A stretch of 64,000 bases of DNA from JAQWBS01 sp047975765 (GTDB taxonomy: Bacteria > Pseudomonadota > Alphaproteobacteria > RF32 > CAG-239): contig JBKEEF010000020.1 in assembly GCA_047975765.1 (NCBI GenBank), positions 100,534-164,533 of the forward strand, in the 5' to 3' direction. Below the pieces are notes generated by a model. That model did not search any database. It was given only the letters and a program-made list of their open reading frames with translations, and was not told the origin of the DNA. The position numbers and the translations under genes were made by a program. Below are positions 16,681 to 26,818 of this stretch, one piece after another. The stretch's first letter is position 1, and every line of letters starts with the position of its first letter.

Positions 16681-17552
16681 TCCACCTCTATCATTTCCAA
16701 GGTGAAAATTTTTTTTTGTGGAAATACGCATCCTCTTAATATATCTGTATAATAACCAATAGCAATAATTTGCTCCGTTTTACTTTCCATGCTTGAATAT
16801 ATCATTTTATATAAATCTTTATTAGTTAAAAAAAATTTTTCTTTTAAAGGTTTGCCAGTGTATATATCAATTTCTTTTTGTTCAATTTTGTTTTTTCTAA
16901 AACCTATTCTATGAATGCTTGATATAGATGCACTTTTCACAAAAGACCAATCTAGATCCCCAGTTCTTGATGAAAATCTGGAAATATAGTTAATAAAATT
17001 AGGATTATTTAAATGCTTCATTGTTAATGATAAAAACTCTTTATTAACATCAGAGTTTGCATAAGAAGGAATAGGTTTAAATTTTTTTTCTAAAATGTCT
17101 GAGACCATTTTATGGCTTAAATTTGCAATAACAGAACCAATGTTTTCTTGTTCTTCTGCTGTACGATAAGTTTCAGAGACCAATGAAGATAATTTCAAAG
17201 CATATTCTCTTATCTTTGGATTATTTGTTTGATGTTGAAGTTTGTACAATGTTTTCTTTAACCATAATAAAAAAGGATAAACATGTTTTTGGAGGGATAA
17301 CTTTTCTGCTTTTTCCCACCATGGTATAATAGATAATTTGGGAGTAAAGTTTGACTGATACTGACAGAAAGGAGAAAGATCTATTTTGCCTGTAATGCCT
17401 TTATTAATTCCAGTTAATTCATAATAAAATGGGGATATTTTATCATTTGGCCTCATTTTTGATAATATATCTTCAGTAATTTGTCCGACCAATATTCTTG
17501 AATTGTCAAAATATTCAGGATGTCTAAATGTTGAAAAAATTATGTTTTCCAT
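16677..17552 (-). CDS. 291-aa unknown protein, third gene of accessory operon
   Basis: Soluble, basic protein starting ENIIFSTFRHPEYFDNSRIL. It has a predicted helical middle (YPFLLWLKKTLYKL and SHKMVSDILEKKF) and a C-terminal part with SSRTGDLDW and IAIGYYTDILRG. I recognise no family. It starts four bases after the stop of the DUF2156-like gene and overlaps the small gene downstream. It is clearly AT-rich, with many ATA and AAA codons, unlike the housekeeping genes nearby. Confidence 0.6.
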   Translation of the reverse strand: MENIIFSTFRHPEYFDNSRILVGQITEDILSKMRPNDKISPFYYELTGINKGITGKIDLSPFCQYQSNFTPKLSIIPWWEKAEKLSLQKHVYPFLLWLKKTLYKLQHQTNNPKIREYALKLSSLVSETYRTAEEQENIGSVIANLSHKMVSDILEKKFKPIPSYANSDVNKEFLSLTMKHLNNPNFINYISRFSSRTGDLDWSFVKSASISSIHRIGFRKNKIEQKEIDIYTGKPLKEKFFLTNKDLYKMIYSSMESKTEQIIAIGYYTDILRGCVFPQKKIFTLEMIEVE

Positions 17553-17556
17553 GGTA

Positions 17557-18404
17557 TTACTTTTGTCTCAATTTTATTTTATAGGAATTAATTAAATGTG
17601 ATGGATTCCATGATGCTTTTCTTCTTTCTCCTCCAGATCCAATTGGGCTATCTCCATCATTCATCCAATTAAGTTGTTTATTATACAATAAATTTGCCAT
17701 AGCTAAGTAACTTGCTTCTGTGGCACCTTTAACTCCAAACACTTCATTGTTAAATTGATATCCAGACAAAGCTTTTGCTACTGCAATAGTTCCTGTTTTT
17801 CCAGAAATTCCGGCGACTACAGTAGATATTGGTTTTTCATCAATATATCCTATCAATCCGACAACATTGTCTGATGAGGATAAGCAAGCATTAATATAAA
17901 AAATATCTTTATTTTCAGTTATTCCTTCTGGGAATTTGTGAGTACGTATTCTGCTCCATGATTTAATTACTGATATAGCATCATTTTTATTTTTTATATT
18001 TATATTTTCAAAATGCATAACGTTATTTTCTAATAATTCTCTGCTTGCTCTACGAATTTTATAAATATTTTTTTTTAAAATTTCATCTAAATTATAAATG
18101 AATTCATTGCTTGTTTGTATTTCTGTAAAGCAATCAAATTTCTTTTGAAGTTCTATACAAAATTTTTGAATTTGAGAATTTTTTAATGAGCAAATAGAGA
18201 CCCCACTGGGAAAATTTATATCTTTTAAAGAAATATTATCTGGAATATATAAGCGTTCTTCATTAAAATCTGTTCTATAGCATTTTAAACAACCATCATT
18301 ATTAAAATAAGCATCATGATTTTTTAATAAATAATCTATGTAGATATCCATTCTTTCCCAGAGCTCTGGATTTTCAATTTCTCCGTTATAAAAATTTTTA
18401 ATAA

Positions 18405-18408
<4 letters not shown>
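17557..18408 (-). CDS. GNAT-fold, DUF2156/LPG-synthase-like protein
   Basis: 283 aa. The last 100 residues look like a GNAT-type acyl or aminoacyl transferase of the lysylphosphatidylglycerol-synthase (DUF2156) kind. VVGLIGYIDEKPISTVVAG forms the beta hairpin, ATEASYLAMANLLYN the helix, and NWMNDGDSPIGSGG-ERRKASWNP the typical final Gly/Lys/Trp-Pro segment. The N-terminal half is unassigned. There are no membrane helices, so it is not a full MprF. The start overlaps the kinase-CYTH stop as ATGA. It may transfer a group to the product of its partner, but that is speculation. Confidence 0.5.
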
Positions 18409-19842
<1,434 letters not shown>

Positions 19843-19844
<2 letters not shown>

Positions 19845-19897
19845 TTGTATGTTATTCCGTAATCAATCTTAAGTTGATTGTGGAATAACATACAAGT
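19843..19897. repeat. 24-bp inverted repeat over the operon start
   Basis: The left arm 19843-19866 and right arm 19874-19897 match at 22 of 24 positions. The two others form G-T pairs in RNA, and a 7-base spacer containing CTTAAG separates the arms. The arms begin ACTTGTATG and end CATACAAGT. The GTG start of the kinase-CYTH gene is at the inner edge of the left arm. No T-run follows either arm, so it is not an ordinary terminator; an operator, translational switch or recombination site are possibilities. Confidence 0.85.
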
Positions 19898-20064
19898 ATA
19901 TATTTGTCTAGATATAAAAAGAGAATATTACTAAAATGGAAATATATAGATTATAACAATGCTTCAATGAATATTTTCACCTGATTTTTTATCTGATAAG
20001 CAATGAAGAATCTAATGTTAGAAATTTAATTTATCTAAGTTTTTTTATAATTTTATATAAATAA

Positions 20065-20095
20065 TAAAAAAGCACCCCATTTGAGGTGCTTTTTT
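20065..20095. terminator. Bidirectional intrinsic terminator
   Basis: AAAAAAGCACC pairs with GGTGCTTTTTT around an eight-base loop. No gene is immediately beside it on either strand. Confidence 0.8.
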
Positions 20096-20218
20096 GCCAT
20101 AGGGTACACTTCACCCTAGTAACAATTTGGAATATATAGGAATAAAATCAAAAAGTCAAGGATTTTATTCTTATTATTTAACAGTTTCCATATACTAAGA
20201 ACTCTCATTCTTATTCGT

Positions 20219-20246
20219 AAAAAAACACCCTTAATAGGGTGTCTTA
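20219..20246 (-). terminator. Terminator of gcrA
   Basis: On the minus strand ACACCCT pairs with AGGGTGT, followed by seven T. Confidence 0.85.
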
Positions 20247-20253
20247 AATTTGA

Positions 20254-20808
20254 TTATTTCTTTGTTTGGTGAACATACGCTGTTTCTGAATGTTCTTCAC
20301 AATAGGTTTGACCAATGCGGACTTTTTTGCCACAGAAGTGAAATTTTTCATCCTTAGGGTCACCAATTGGCCAACGGCAAGTGTGAGAGTCTAAATCAAC
20401 AAGTCTTATAAGACCGTCTTTAGATTTTGGATGAGTTGATGATTCAATTGGAGCAATAAATTCTTCTTTTTCAACTTCAATAGCGGTCGTTTTATTTTCT
20501 TTAATTTTTTCTTTTGCAGTAGTTTTTTCAATAGGCTTTTCGGCAGTCTTTTCCACTACTGTTTCAGTTGTTTTTTCATTTTCCTTAGTAGGAGCTTTTG
20601 TCGCTACTGGGGTTGCTACTTTAGTTTCTTTTTTAGCAACTTCTTCTTTTTTCTTAATTGGGGAAGGGCGTCCAGAAAGTCCTAGACGATGAACTTTTCC
20701 TACAATTGAGTTTTTTGAAACACCAAGTTTTTTAGCAATTTCACTTGTTGTCAATCCGCTTAGCCACAATCTTTTTAGTTCTTCAACAACCTCATCTGTC
20801 CAAGGCAT
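20254..20808 (-). CDS. gcrA: GcrA cell-cycle regulator
   Basis: DNA-binding cofactor that recruits sigma70 RNA polymerase to promoters carrying GANTC methylation in Alphaproteobacteria. The N-terminal helix-turn-helix is canonical (MPWTDEVVEELKRLWLSG, then SIVGKVHRLGLSGRPSP). The C-terminal Cys/His segment TCRWPIGDPKDEKFHFCGK and IGQTYCEEHS is also typical. Between them, residues about 54-125 form a Lys/Glu/Thr-rich low-complexity linker. At 184 aa it is near family length. The matching methyltransferase gene ccrM is at 55460 in this window. Confidence 0.95.
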   Translation of the reverse strand: MPWTDEVVEELKRLWLSGLTTSEIAKKLGVSKNSIVGKVHRLGLSGRPSPIKKKEEVAKKETKVATPVATKAPTKENEKTTETVVEKTAEKPIEKTTAKEKIKENKTTAIEVEKEEFIAPIESSTHPKSKDGLIRLVDLDSHTCRWPIGDPKDEKFHFCGKKVRIGQTYCEEHSETAYVHQTKK

Positions 20809-20882
20809 CTTTTCTCTCCCGAAGTAATCTATATTTTTTTATGATACTATTTTAATATTTATTTAGAGTCTAGTCCTATTTT

Positions 20883-20921
20883 AACAAAAAGAAAGGTTTA
20901 TTTTAAACCTTTCTTTTTGTT
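20883..20921. terminator. Bidirectional terminator, 18-bp perfect stem
   Basis: AACAAAAAGAAAGGTTTA pairs perfectly with its complement around a TTT loop. It sits downstream of the EF-hand gene. Confidence 0.85.
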
Positions 20922-20950
20922 CTAGTTTTTAGGCATAAATTTAGCTTAAA

Positions 20951-21499
20951 TTATTCACTAACTTCAGTCTTTTCAGCTGTTTCAGAAGTTTCTTCTGTGG
21001 TTGCATTTTCAATTGTTTGTTTGATAATTTTTCTTTCAATCAATTTTGCATGGAAAGAAAGGAATTCATCTTTACTGATGTTTCCATCTTGGTCAGCATC
21101 AATTGCATTGAAGATTTTTTCTGCTTTTTCTTGTCCATCTTTACGGATGGCTTCATCTGAAGGGACAGTTTGAACATCTTCAACCGTTGCAGTCTCTTCA
21201 GTTGTTGCTTCTTCTGTTTCCGCAGGAATATTTACAATACTTTGAGGTCCACCAGCATCTTCTTGTGCAGTTGTTTCATCTTCTGTTTTAACAACAATTT
21301 CATCAGCTGTCACAGGAACAGGAGCAACTGGCACGGCAATTTCAGAAGAAGTTGGTGTTGCATCTAAAGTTTGAGTTGCAAGAGCTGTTGGTTCTTGATA
21401 TGTGTTTTCTGTTGCGGCTACTGTTTCAACTTGAGCATTTGCTTCAAGGGCAAATGCAGAAACAGAAAAGAGCAACGATGCCATAAAAATTCTTTTCAT
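20951..21499 (-). CDS. Exported EF-hand protein
   Basis: 182 aa with a signal peptide (MKRIFMASLLFSVSAFA..ANA) and a long Thr/Glu/Val-rich low-complexity region. One clear EF-hand loop, DADQDGNISKDE, lies near residues 136-147. A single canonical loop suggests calcium binding alone or as a dimer in the periplasm. Function unknown. It lies upstream of the gcrA terminator and downstream of adhE, but each has its own terminator. Confidence 0.8.
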   Translation of the reverse strand: MKRIFMASLLFSVSAFALEANAQVETVAATENTYQEPTALATQTLDATPTSSEIAVPVAPVPVTADEIVVKTEDETTAQEDAGGPQSIVNIPAETEEATTEETATVEDVQTVPSDEAIRKDGQEKAEKIFNAIDADQDGNISKDEFLSFHAKLIERKIIKQTIENATTEETSETAEKTEVSE

Positions 21500-21520
21500 T
21501 TTTTTAATCTCCTCATTAAA

Positions 21521-21558
21521 AAAAGCCTCTATACTTTGGTACGAGTATAGAGGCTTTT
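21521..21558 (-). terminator. Terminator of adhE
   Basis: A perfect 15-bp stem, AAAAGCCTCTATACT with its complement, separated by eight bases. Confidence 0.9.
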
Positions 21559-21564
21559 CATTAA

Positions 21565-24192
21565 TTATAGGTTAAAGTCGGTCACACCTTCATAGGCATA
21601 GCGGTAAAGCTGCTCCAACTCCTTGATGAGAGGGTAACGAGGGTTTGCACCAGTGCATTGGTCGTCGAATGCTAGTGTTGCCAAACCGTTTTTCAATGCT
21701 TTTTCAAAGTCTTCTTCTTTCACACCCCAGTCCTTGATAGACATTGGAATGTTGAGTTCTTTCTTAAGCGCTTGAATACCTTTGATGAGGCTGTCTACTT
21801 TGTCATCATCCGTTTTTCCACTAAATCCCATGTGTGTTGAGAAAGCAGCATATTTTGCTTTTGTGTTAGGGAATTTATATTGTGGGAAAATTGCTTGTTT
21901 CACAGGTACATCTGTTGCATTATAACGAATAACTTGGCAGATAAGAAGTGCGTTCGCAATTCCGTGTGGAATGTGAAAAGCATTTCCAAGTTTGTGAGCT
22001 AAAGAGTGGCAAACACCAAGGAATGCGTTTGCAAAAGCCATACCAGCGACTGTTGCTGCTTGGTGAACTTTTTCACGAGCTTTTGGATCTTCTGCGCCGT
22101 TTTTGTATGAGCTTGGAAGATAATCAAACACGAGTTTGGCAGACTCTAGTGATAAGCCATGTGTAAAATCACTAGACATGATTGAAACATAAGATTCTAA
22201 TGCGTGTGTCAAAATATCTACACCAGAAGCTGCGCATAAACCTTTAGGCATTGTCAAAACGAGATTTGAGTCAATAATTGCCATGTTAGGTGTGAGCGCA
22301 TAGTCTGCAATCGCATATTTGATGCCAGTGTCATTATCTGTGATAATTGAGAAAGGTGTCACTTCTGAACCTGTTCCAGATGTTGTTGGAATGGCAACCA
22401 TAGTTGCTTTTTTGCCAAGTTCTGGGAAAGTGAAGATACGTTTGCGGATATCCATAAAGCGCATTGCCAAATCTTCAAATTTTAATGTTGGTTGTTCATA
22501 CATCAACCAAATAATTTTCGCCGCATCCATTGGAGAACCACCACCGAGAGCAATGATCGCATCTGGTTGGAAGCTGTCTACCATTTTAAGGGCACGGTTA
22601 ACCGTTGCCAAATCTGGATCTGGATTAACATCTGCAAAAACTTGAACTTGAATACCAATTTCTTCCAAAACTCTTGTGATTTTGTTAGTCAAACCAAGTT
22701 CGAACAAAGGTTTATCAGTGATGATAAAAGCTTTCTTTTTGCCTTCTAATTCTTTCAATGCCCATTCAACTGAACCAGGTTTGAAATAAATCTTAGAAGG
22801 AACTTTGTACCACAACATATTTTCTTCTCTAATTGCAACAGTCTTAATATTCATCAGATGTTTTACTCCTACGTTTTCACTAACTGAGTTGCCGCCCCAA
22901 GATCCACAACCAAGTGTGAGAGATGGTTCAAGTTTGAAGTTATAAAGGTCACCAATTGCGCCTTGAGAAGAAGGTGTATTAATCAAAATACGACCTGTGT
23001 GCATATATTCACCAAATCTTTTGATACGGTCATTATTTCTCTTGTCAGTGTAAAGAACGCTTGTATGTCCGTTTCCACCAAAGGTGACCAAACTTTTTGC
23101 AGTATCAAGAGCTTTGTCAAAATTCTTAGCTTTATAAATACCTAAAACTGGAGAAAGTTTTTCTTCAGACAATGGTTCTTCGTGACCAACTTTTGTGAGT
23201 TCAGTAAGCAAAATTTTTGCTTTTTCAGGAACTTTGAACCCAGCCATATCAGCAATCTTATATGGGTACTGACCAACAATTCCAGCATTGAGTCTGCCGT
23301 CAACAAAAGCAACTTTTTCAAGCTTTTCTTTTTCTTTAGCAGAACAGAGATATGCACCACGTTTAACAAATTCTGCTTTAACAGCTTCATAAACACTTTC
23401 AACACAAACAACAGATTGTTCTGAAGCGCAAATGACACCATTGTCGAAAGACTTACTGATGAGAATTGAACTAACCGCTTCTTCAATATCGGCTGTTTCA
23501 TCAATCACAGCAGGTGTGTTACCTGCACCAACACCAAGAGCTGGTTTGCCTGAGCTATAAGCAGATTTAACCATTCCTGGTCCACCTGTTGCCAAGATGA
23601 CATCAACTTGAGGATGTTGCATCAAAAGTTGAGTTTGGTTAATGCTTGGGCTTTCAATCCAACCAATGATATTTTCTGGAGCACCAGCTTTCACAGCTTC
23701 TTCTAAAATCAGACGAGCTACTTCAACAGTGCATTTTTTTGCTCTAGGGTGTGGAGAGAAAATGATACCATTTCTTGTTTTCAAAGCAATCAACGCTTTA
23801 AAAATTGCTGTAGAAGTTGGATTTGTTGTTGGAATAACACCAGCAATCACACCAAGAGGGTCAGCAACTTTCATGATGCCTGCTTCTTTGTCTTCTGAAA
23901 TGACGCCACAAGTTTTTGTATTTTTGAATTTGTTGTAGATATACTCAGCGGCGAAATGGTTTTTGATGACTTTGTCTTCAACAATACCCATTCCAGTTTC
24001 TTCAACAGCCATTTGTGCAAGAGGAATTCTCATAGAGCTGAGCTTTAAAGCCGCTCTTCTGAAAATTTCATCAACTTTTTCTTGAGGGAAGGTTGCATAT
24101 TCTTTTTGAGCTTTGCTCACTTTTGCCACAAGTTCGTTAATGTATTTTACTTCATCAAAAGTTTCAACAGCTTCAGTTTTTTTTGTTACCAT
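21565..24192 (-). CDS. adhE: Bifunctional acetaldehyde-CoA/alcohol dehydrogenase
   Basis: Reduces acetyl-CoA to acetaldehyde and then ethanol with NADH, regenerating NAD+ in fermentation. The 875-aa protein has an N-terminal CoA-acylating aldehyde dehydrogenase with catalytic Cys in NGVICASEQS. The C-terminal iron alcohol dehydrogenase has ALGGGSPMDAAK, PTTSGTGSEVT and the His-rich CHSLAHKLGNAFHIPHG. Length matches E. coli AdhE. It points to anaerobic or microaerobic growth. It is monocistronic. Confidence 0.97.
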   Translation of the reverse strand: MVTKKTEAVETFDEVKYINELVAKVSKAQKEYATFPQEKVDEIFRRAALKLSSMRIPLAQMAVEETGMGIVEDKVIKNHFAAEYIYNKFKNTKTCGVISEDKEAGIMKVADPLGVIAGVIPTTNPTSTAIFKALIALKTRNGIIFSPHPRAKKCTVEVARLILEEAVKAGAPENIIGWIESPSINQTQLLMQHPQVDVILATGGPGMVKSAYSSGKPALGVGAGNTPAVIDETADIEEAVSSILISKSFDNGVICASEQSVVCVESVYEAVKAEFVKRGAYLCSAKEKEKLEKVAFVDGRLNAGIVGQYPYKIADMAGFKVPEKAKILLTELTKVGHEEPLSEEKLSPVLGIYKAKNFDKALDTAKSLVTFGGNGHTSVLYTDKRNNDRIKRFGEYMHTGRILINTPSSQGAIGDLYNFKLEPSLTLGCGSWGGNSVSENVGVKHLMNIKTVAIREENMLWYKVPSKIYFKPGSVEWALKELEGKKKAFIITDKPLFELGLTNKITRVLEEIGIQVQVFADVNPDPDLATVNRALKMVDSFQPDAIIALGGGSPMDAAKIIWLMYEQPTLKFEDLAMRFMDIRKRIFTFPELGKKATMVAIPTTSGTGSEVTPFSIITDNDTGIKYAIADYALTPNMAIIDSNLVLTMPKGLCAASGVDILTHALESYVSIMSSDFTHGLSLESAKLVFDYLPSSYKNGAEDPKAREKVHQAATVAGMAFANAFLGVCHSLAHKLGNAFHIPHGIANALLICQVIRYNATDVPVKQAIFPQYKFPNTKAKYAAFSTHMGFSGKTDDDKVDSLIKGIQALKKELNIPMSIKDWGVKEEDFEKALKNGLATLAFDDQCTGANPRYPLIKELEQLYRYAYEGVTDFNL

Positions 24193-24282
24193 TATAATCT
24201 CCGTGCTAAAAAATTAACTTCCTTAAAATTGTCACATTTTTTGCTATTATACAAGAGCAAAGATAGATTAGGAACAGGTGCT

Positions 24283-24324
24283 ATCTTCACGAATTATTAC
24301 TTATATGTAACAATTCGTGAAGAT
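24283..24324. repeat. Inverted repeat between adhE and opgH
   Basis: ATCTTCACGAATT (24283-24295) and AATTCGTGAAGAT (24312-24324) are perfect 13-bp arms, with further TTAC/GTAA pairing inside. No T-run follows on either strand. It lies upstream of adhE and downstream of opgH, so it may be an adhE operator or an mRNA-stabilising hairpin. Confidence 0.7.
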
Positions 24325-24335
24325 ATTTCATTAGG

Positions 24336-26360
24336 TTATTTCATTTTGAGATAAATATTTGCTTTTTGTAGAATTTCTGGGCTATAAAGCAAGGCAATTT
24401 CTTCATCTTTAGAAAGATTGAGTGGAATATCTAGGTTGATATAGTTTTCCAGTTTTGCTTCAGCATTTTTGAGAAGTGTATGAGAAAAATCAGGAGCAGG
24501 GCCATTAATTGGTAAGGCTAGAATATGAAAATTGTTCATCAAATTATCTTTGATAACAAATTCAATGCCAAGCACATCTGATTTAGATTTTTCAAGTTTT
24601 GAAACATAGAAATTTGCTCTCTTCAAGATTTGAGGAACTTCAACTTCTTCTGGAATGAGAAAATAACCATGTTTTTTTGCCCAAATACCTACACTTGCTT
24701 TGGAAGTGATGATAGAAATTGGAATAGAAAGGATAAGCCCTAGTGTAATTGGAACCATCCACCAAAAGAGTTGGTTTGCATAAAACCAAACAATGATGAT
24801 TGTTGCAATTCCAAGAAGCGTATGCCAGATGTGACGGTTGAATGCATCTTTGAAGCTTGTGCCTAAATCACCACGATTTTGGGTGTTCCAACCAACGGAT
24901 TTGCCCATAAAAATATCAAGTACAAATTTACTTTGGAACATCATCATAATTGGAGCAATCAAGCAGCTGATAATGATTTCCCAGAATACACTTTTAATAG
25001 CACTCCAAGCTTTGAATTTGTTTTTGATAATATAAACAATCAACCCTAAAAATTTTGGCAAAATGAGCATTCCCATTGAAATTACAAAAAGTGTAACTGT
25101 TCCAAACTGATCAAAAATTGGCCATGCTGGGAACAAAGATTTTGCTTCACTGAAATAAACAGGAGGAAAAATTTCTTTACCCAAAGCGATAAACAAACCA
25201 ATCAACAAAAAAGACAACCAAATTGGAGAAGAAAGATAAGACATAATTCCAATTGTGAAGTGAATTCTGCTAATTGGGTGAAGCGATTTTGAAACCAAAA
25301 CTTTGATATGTTGCATATTGCCTTGGCACCAACGTCTGTCACGATCCGCAAAGTCGATGATTGTTGGAGGAGATTCTTCATAACTTCCTTTAAGCTCTTC
25401 AATTAGCCAAGCTCTCCAACCGCCACGACGAATGAGAGCAGCCTCAACAAAGTCATGGCTCAAGATGTGACCACCAAAAGGTTTTCTGCCTTCTAAGATT
25501 GGTAGACCGCAACATTCGATAAATGCTTTAACACGAATAATGGCATTGTGTCCCCAATAGTTGCTATCTCCACCTTGCCAATAGGAAAGTCCTGCGGAAA
25601 CAATTGGTCCATAAATTTTTCCGGCAAATTGCTGAAGACGTGCAAAGAGGGTGTTTCGATTGACTGTCATAGGTGGTGCTTGAATGATACCCGCATCATC
25701 ATTAGCCTCCATCAATTGTGTCATTCTGATCATGGTTTCAGCAGTTAAAAGACTATCTGCATCCAAAACAATCATAAAATCATAGTCTGCTCCCCATTTG
25801 TTGCAGAAATCTTCAATATTTCCAGCTTTTCTAGCAGTATTTAACGGACGACGACGATAATAGATATTCATTTGTTCTGGCATCAATTTTTTCGCATCAA
25901 GCCACGTTTTTTCTTCTTCAACCCAAACTTTAGGATCAGTCGTATCACTTAAGACAAAGATATCGTAGAATTTTGTTTTTCCATTTTTGTTCAAATCTTC
26001 CGCCATTGCTAACAAATTGGCAAAGACCCCTTGTGGAGATTCATTGTACACCGGCATCAAGAGAGCTGTTTTAGTGTGGAGTTCGCCTTTTGCAGAAGTC
26101 CAAGAAATGTCTGGCTGTTTGTCTTTTCTCAATAGTTCGAAAAAACCAAACAAACTTGACCAGAAGAAGAGGGAAATCCATCCGAATGTTAGGATGAAAA
26201 GAAAAATCATGAAAAACTCAGTCAAAGGAGTGATATCTGTTGGGATAACATAGCTCCACTTGATTGCTGCAATTAAGGTTGAAAGAATTGTCAGACCGAA
26301 AACCTTAATTCTTCTGAAAGTGATTTTTCTAGGGCAAATTTGCAGTTTTTGTTGGTTCAT
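24336..26360 (-). CDS. opgH: Glucans biosynthesis glucosyltransferase H
   Basis: Inner-membrane family 2 glycosyltransferase that polymerises and exports the linear backbone of osmoregulated periplasmic glucans from UDP-glucose. At 674 aa, it has N-terminal membrane helices, then MPVYNESPQGVF and the LDADSLLT Asp motif. It also has HDFVEAALIRRGGW, the RDRRWCQGNMQH (QxxRW-type) motif and several C-terminal helices. It is the last gene of a three-gene operon with opgG and an unknown gene. Confidence 0.95.
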   Translation of the reverse strand: MNQQKLQICPRKITFRRIKVFGLTILSTLIAAIKWSYVIPTDITPLTEFFMIFLFILTFGWISLFFWSSLFGFFELLRKDKQPDISWTSAKGELHTKTALLMPVYNESPQGVFANLLAMAEDLNKNGKTKFYDIFVLSDTTDPKVWVEEEKTWLDAKKLMPEQMNIYYRRRPLNTARKAGNIEDFCNKWGADYDFMIVLDADSLLTAETMIRMTQLMEANDDAGIIQAPPMTVNRNTLFARLQQFAGKIYGPIVSAGLSYWQGGDSNYWGHNAIIRVKAFIECCGLPILEGRKPFGGHILSHDFVEAALIRRGGWRAWLIEELKGSYEESPPTIIDFADRDRRWCQGNMQHIKVLVSKSLHPISRIHFTIGIMSYLSSPIWLSFLLIGLFIALGKEIFPPVYFSEAKSLFPAWPIFDQFGTVTLFVISMGMLILPKFLGLIVYIIKNKFKAWSAIKSVFWEIIISCLIAPIMMMFQSKFVLDIFMGKSVGWNTQNRGDLGTSFKDAFNRHIWHTLLGIATIIIVWFYANQLFWWMVPITLGLILSIPISIITSKASVGIWAKKHGYFLIPEEVEVPQILKRANFYVSKLEKSKSDVLGIEFVIKDNLMNNFHILALPINGPAPDFSHTLLKNAEAKLENYINLDIPLNLSKDEEIALLYSPEILQKANIYLKMK

Positions 26361-26368
26361 TTTCTTCT

Positions 26369-26818
26369 CTATTTTTTTGAGTTTTTATGAAATAGCTTGT
26401 TGACAGCTTGCTTGATAAATGTTTTAGGGTTGCTTGGCTCAATTTTTTGAGGAAGCATTTGAGAAAGGTGATATTCAGGGACAATTTCCAAACCGCTGTT
26501 GTTCATTGTTTCAGCAAAGTTTTCAGATAATTCTTCCTTGAAATCATATTTTTCTGCGCTACCTTCCATAATGAACTTTGTTTTGAAATATGCCAAAATT
26601 TGTTCATTATTTAGTTTTTTGTTTTTAATAACTTTCTTTGCTTTTTTAAGCAAAAAAGTGTCAACAATCTTAATGATGTCATCATCTGGTTTGAATTTTT
26701 TTTTCAAACTTTCCAAAAGGTTTTTTGCTGCTTTTTCAGCTTCCTTCTCTTCGTAGTTTAAACTTTGAAGATAGGCTTTGATAATATCAGTTGCACTTTG
26801 AATTTTTATGGTAACCAT
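26369..26818 (-). CDS. Unknown helical protein encoded between opgG and opgH
   Basis: 149 aa from the ATG at 26818, preceded by GGAG. The start is inside the end of opgG (13-base overlap), so it is translationally coupled. It is Lys/Glu-rich and mostly helical, without a signal peptide, so cytosolic. The usual opgGH operon has no gene here. It may modulate OpgH from the cytosolic side, but this is inference from position only. Confidence 0.65.
   Translation of the reverse strand: MVTIKIQSATDIIKAYLQSLNYEEKEAEKAAKNLLESLKKKFKPDDDIIKIVDTFLLKKAKKVIKNKKLNNEQILAYFKTKFIMEGSAEKYDFKEELSENFAETMNNSGLEIVPEYHLSQMLPQKIEPSNPKTFIKQAVNKLFHKNSKK

Larger units (their letters stand above)
19898..20253. other. 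Intergenic region with two terminator hairpins, no gene seen
   Basis: About 350 bases, strongly AT-rich, with no convincing ORF. They hold a hairpin with T-run at 20065-20095, a small TAGGGT/ACCCTA stem at 20100-20119 and the gcrA terminator at 20219-20246. A short RNA ending at 20065 on the minus strand is conceivable but not shown. Confidence 0.5.
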
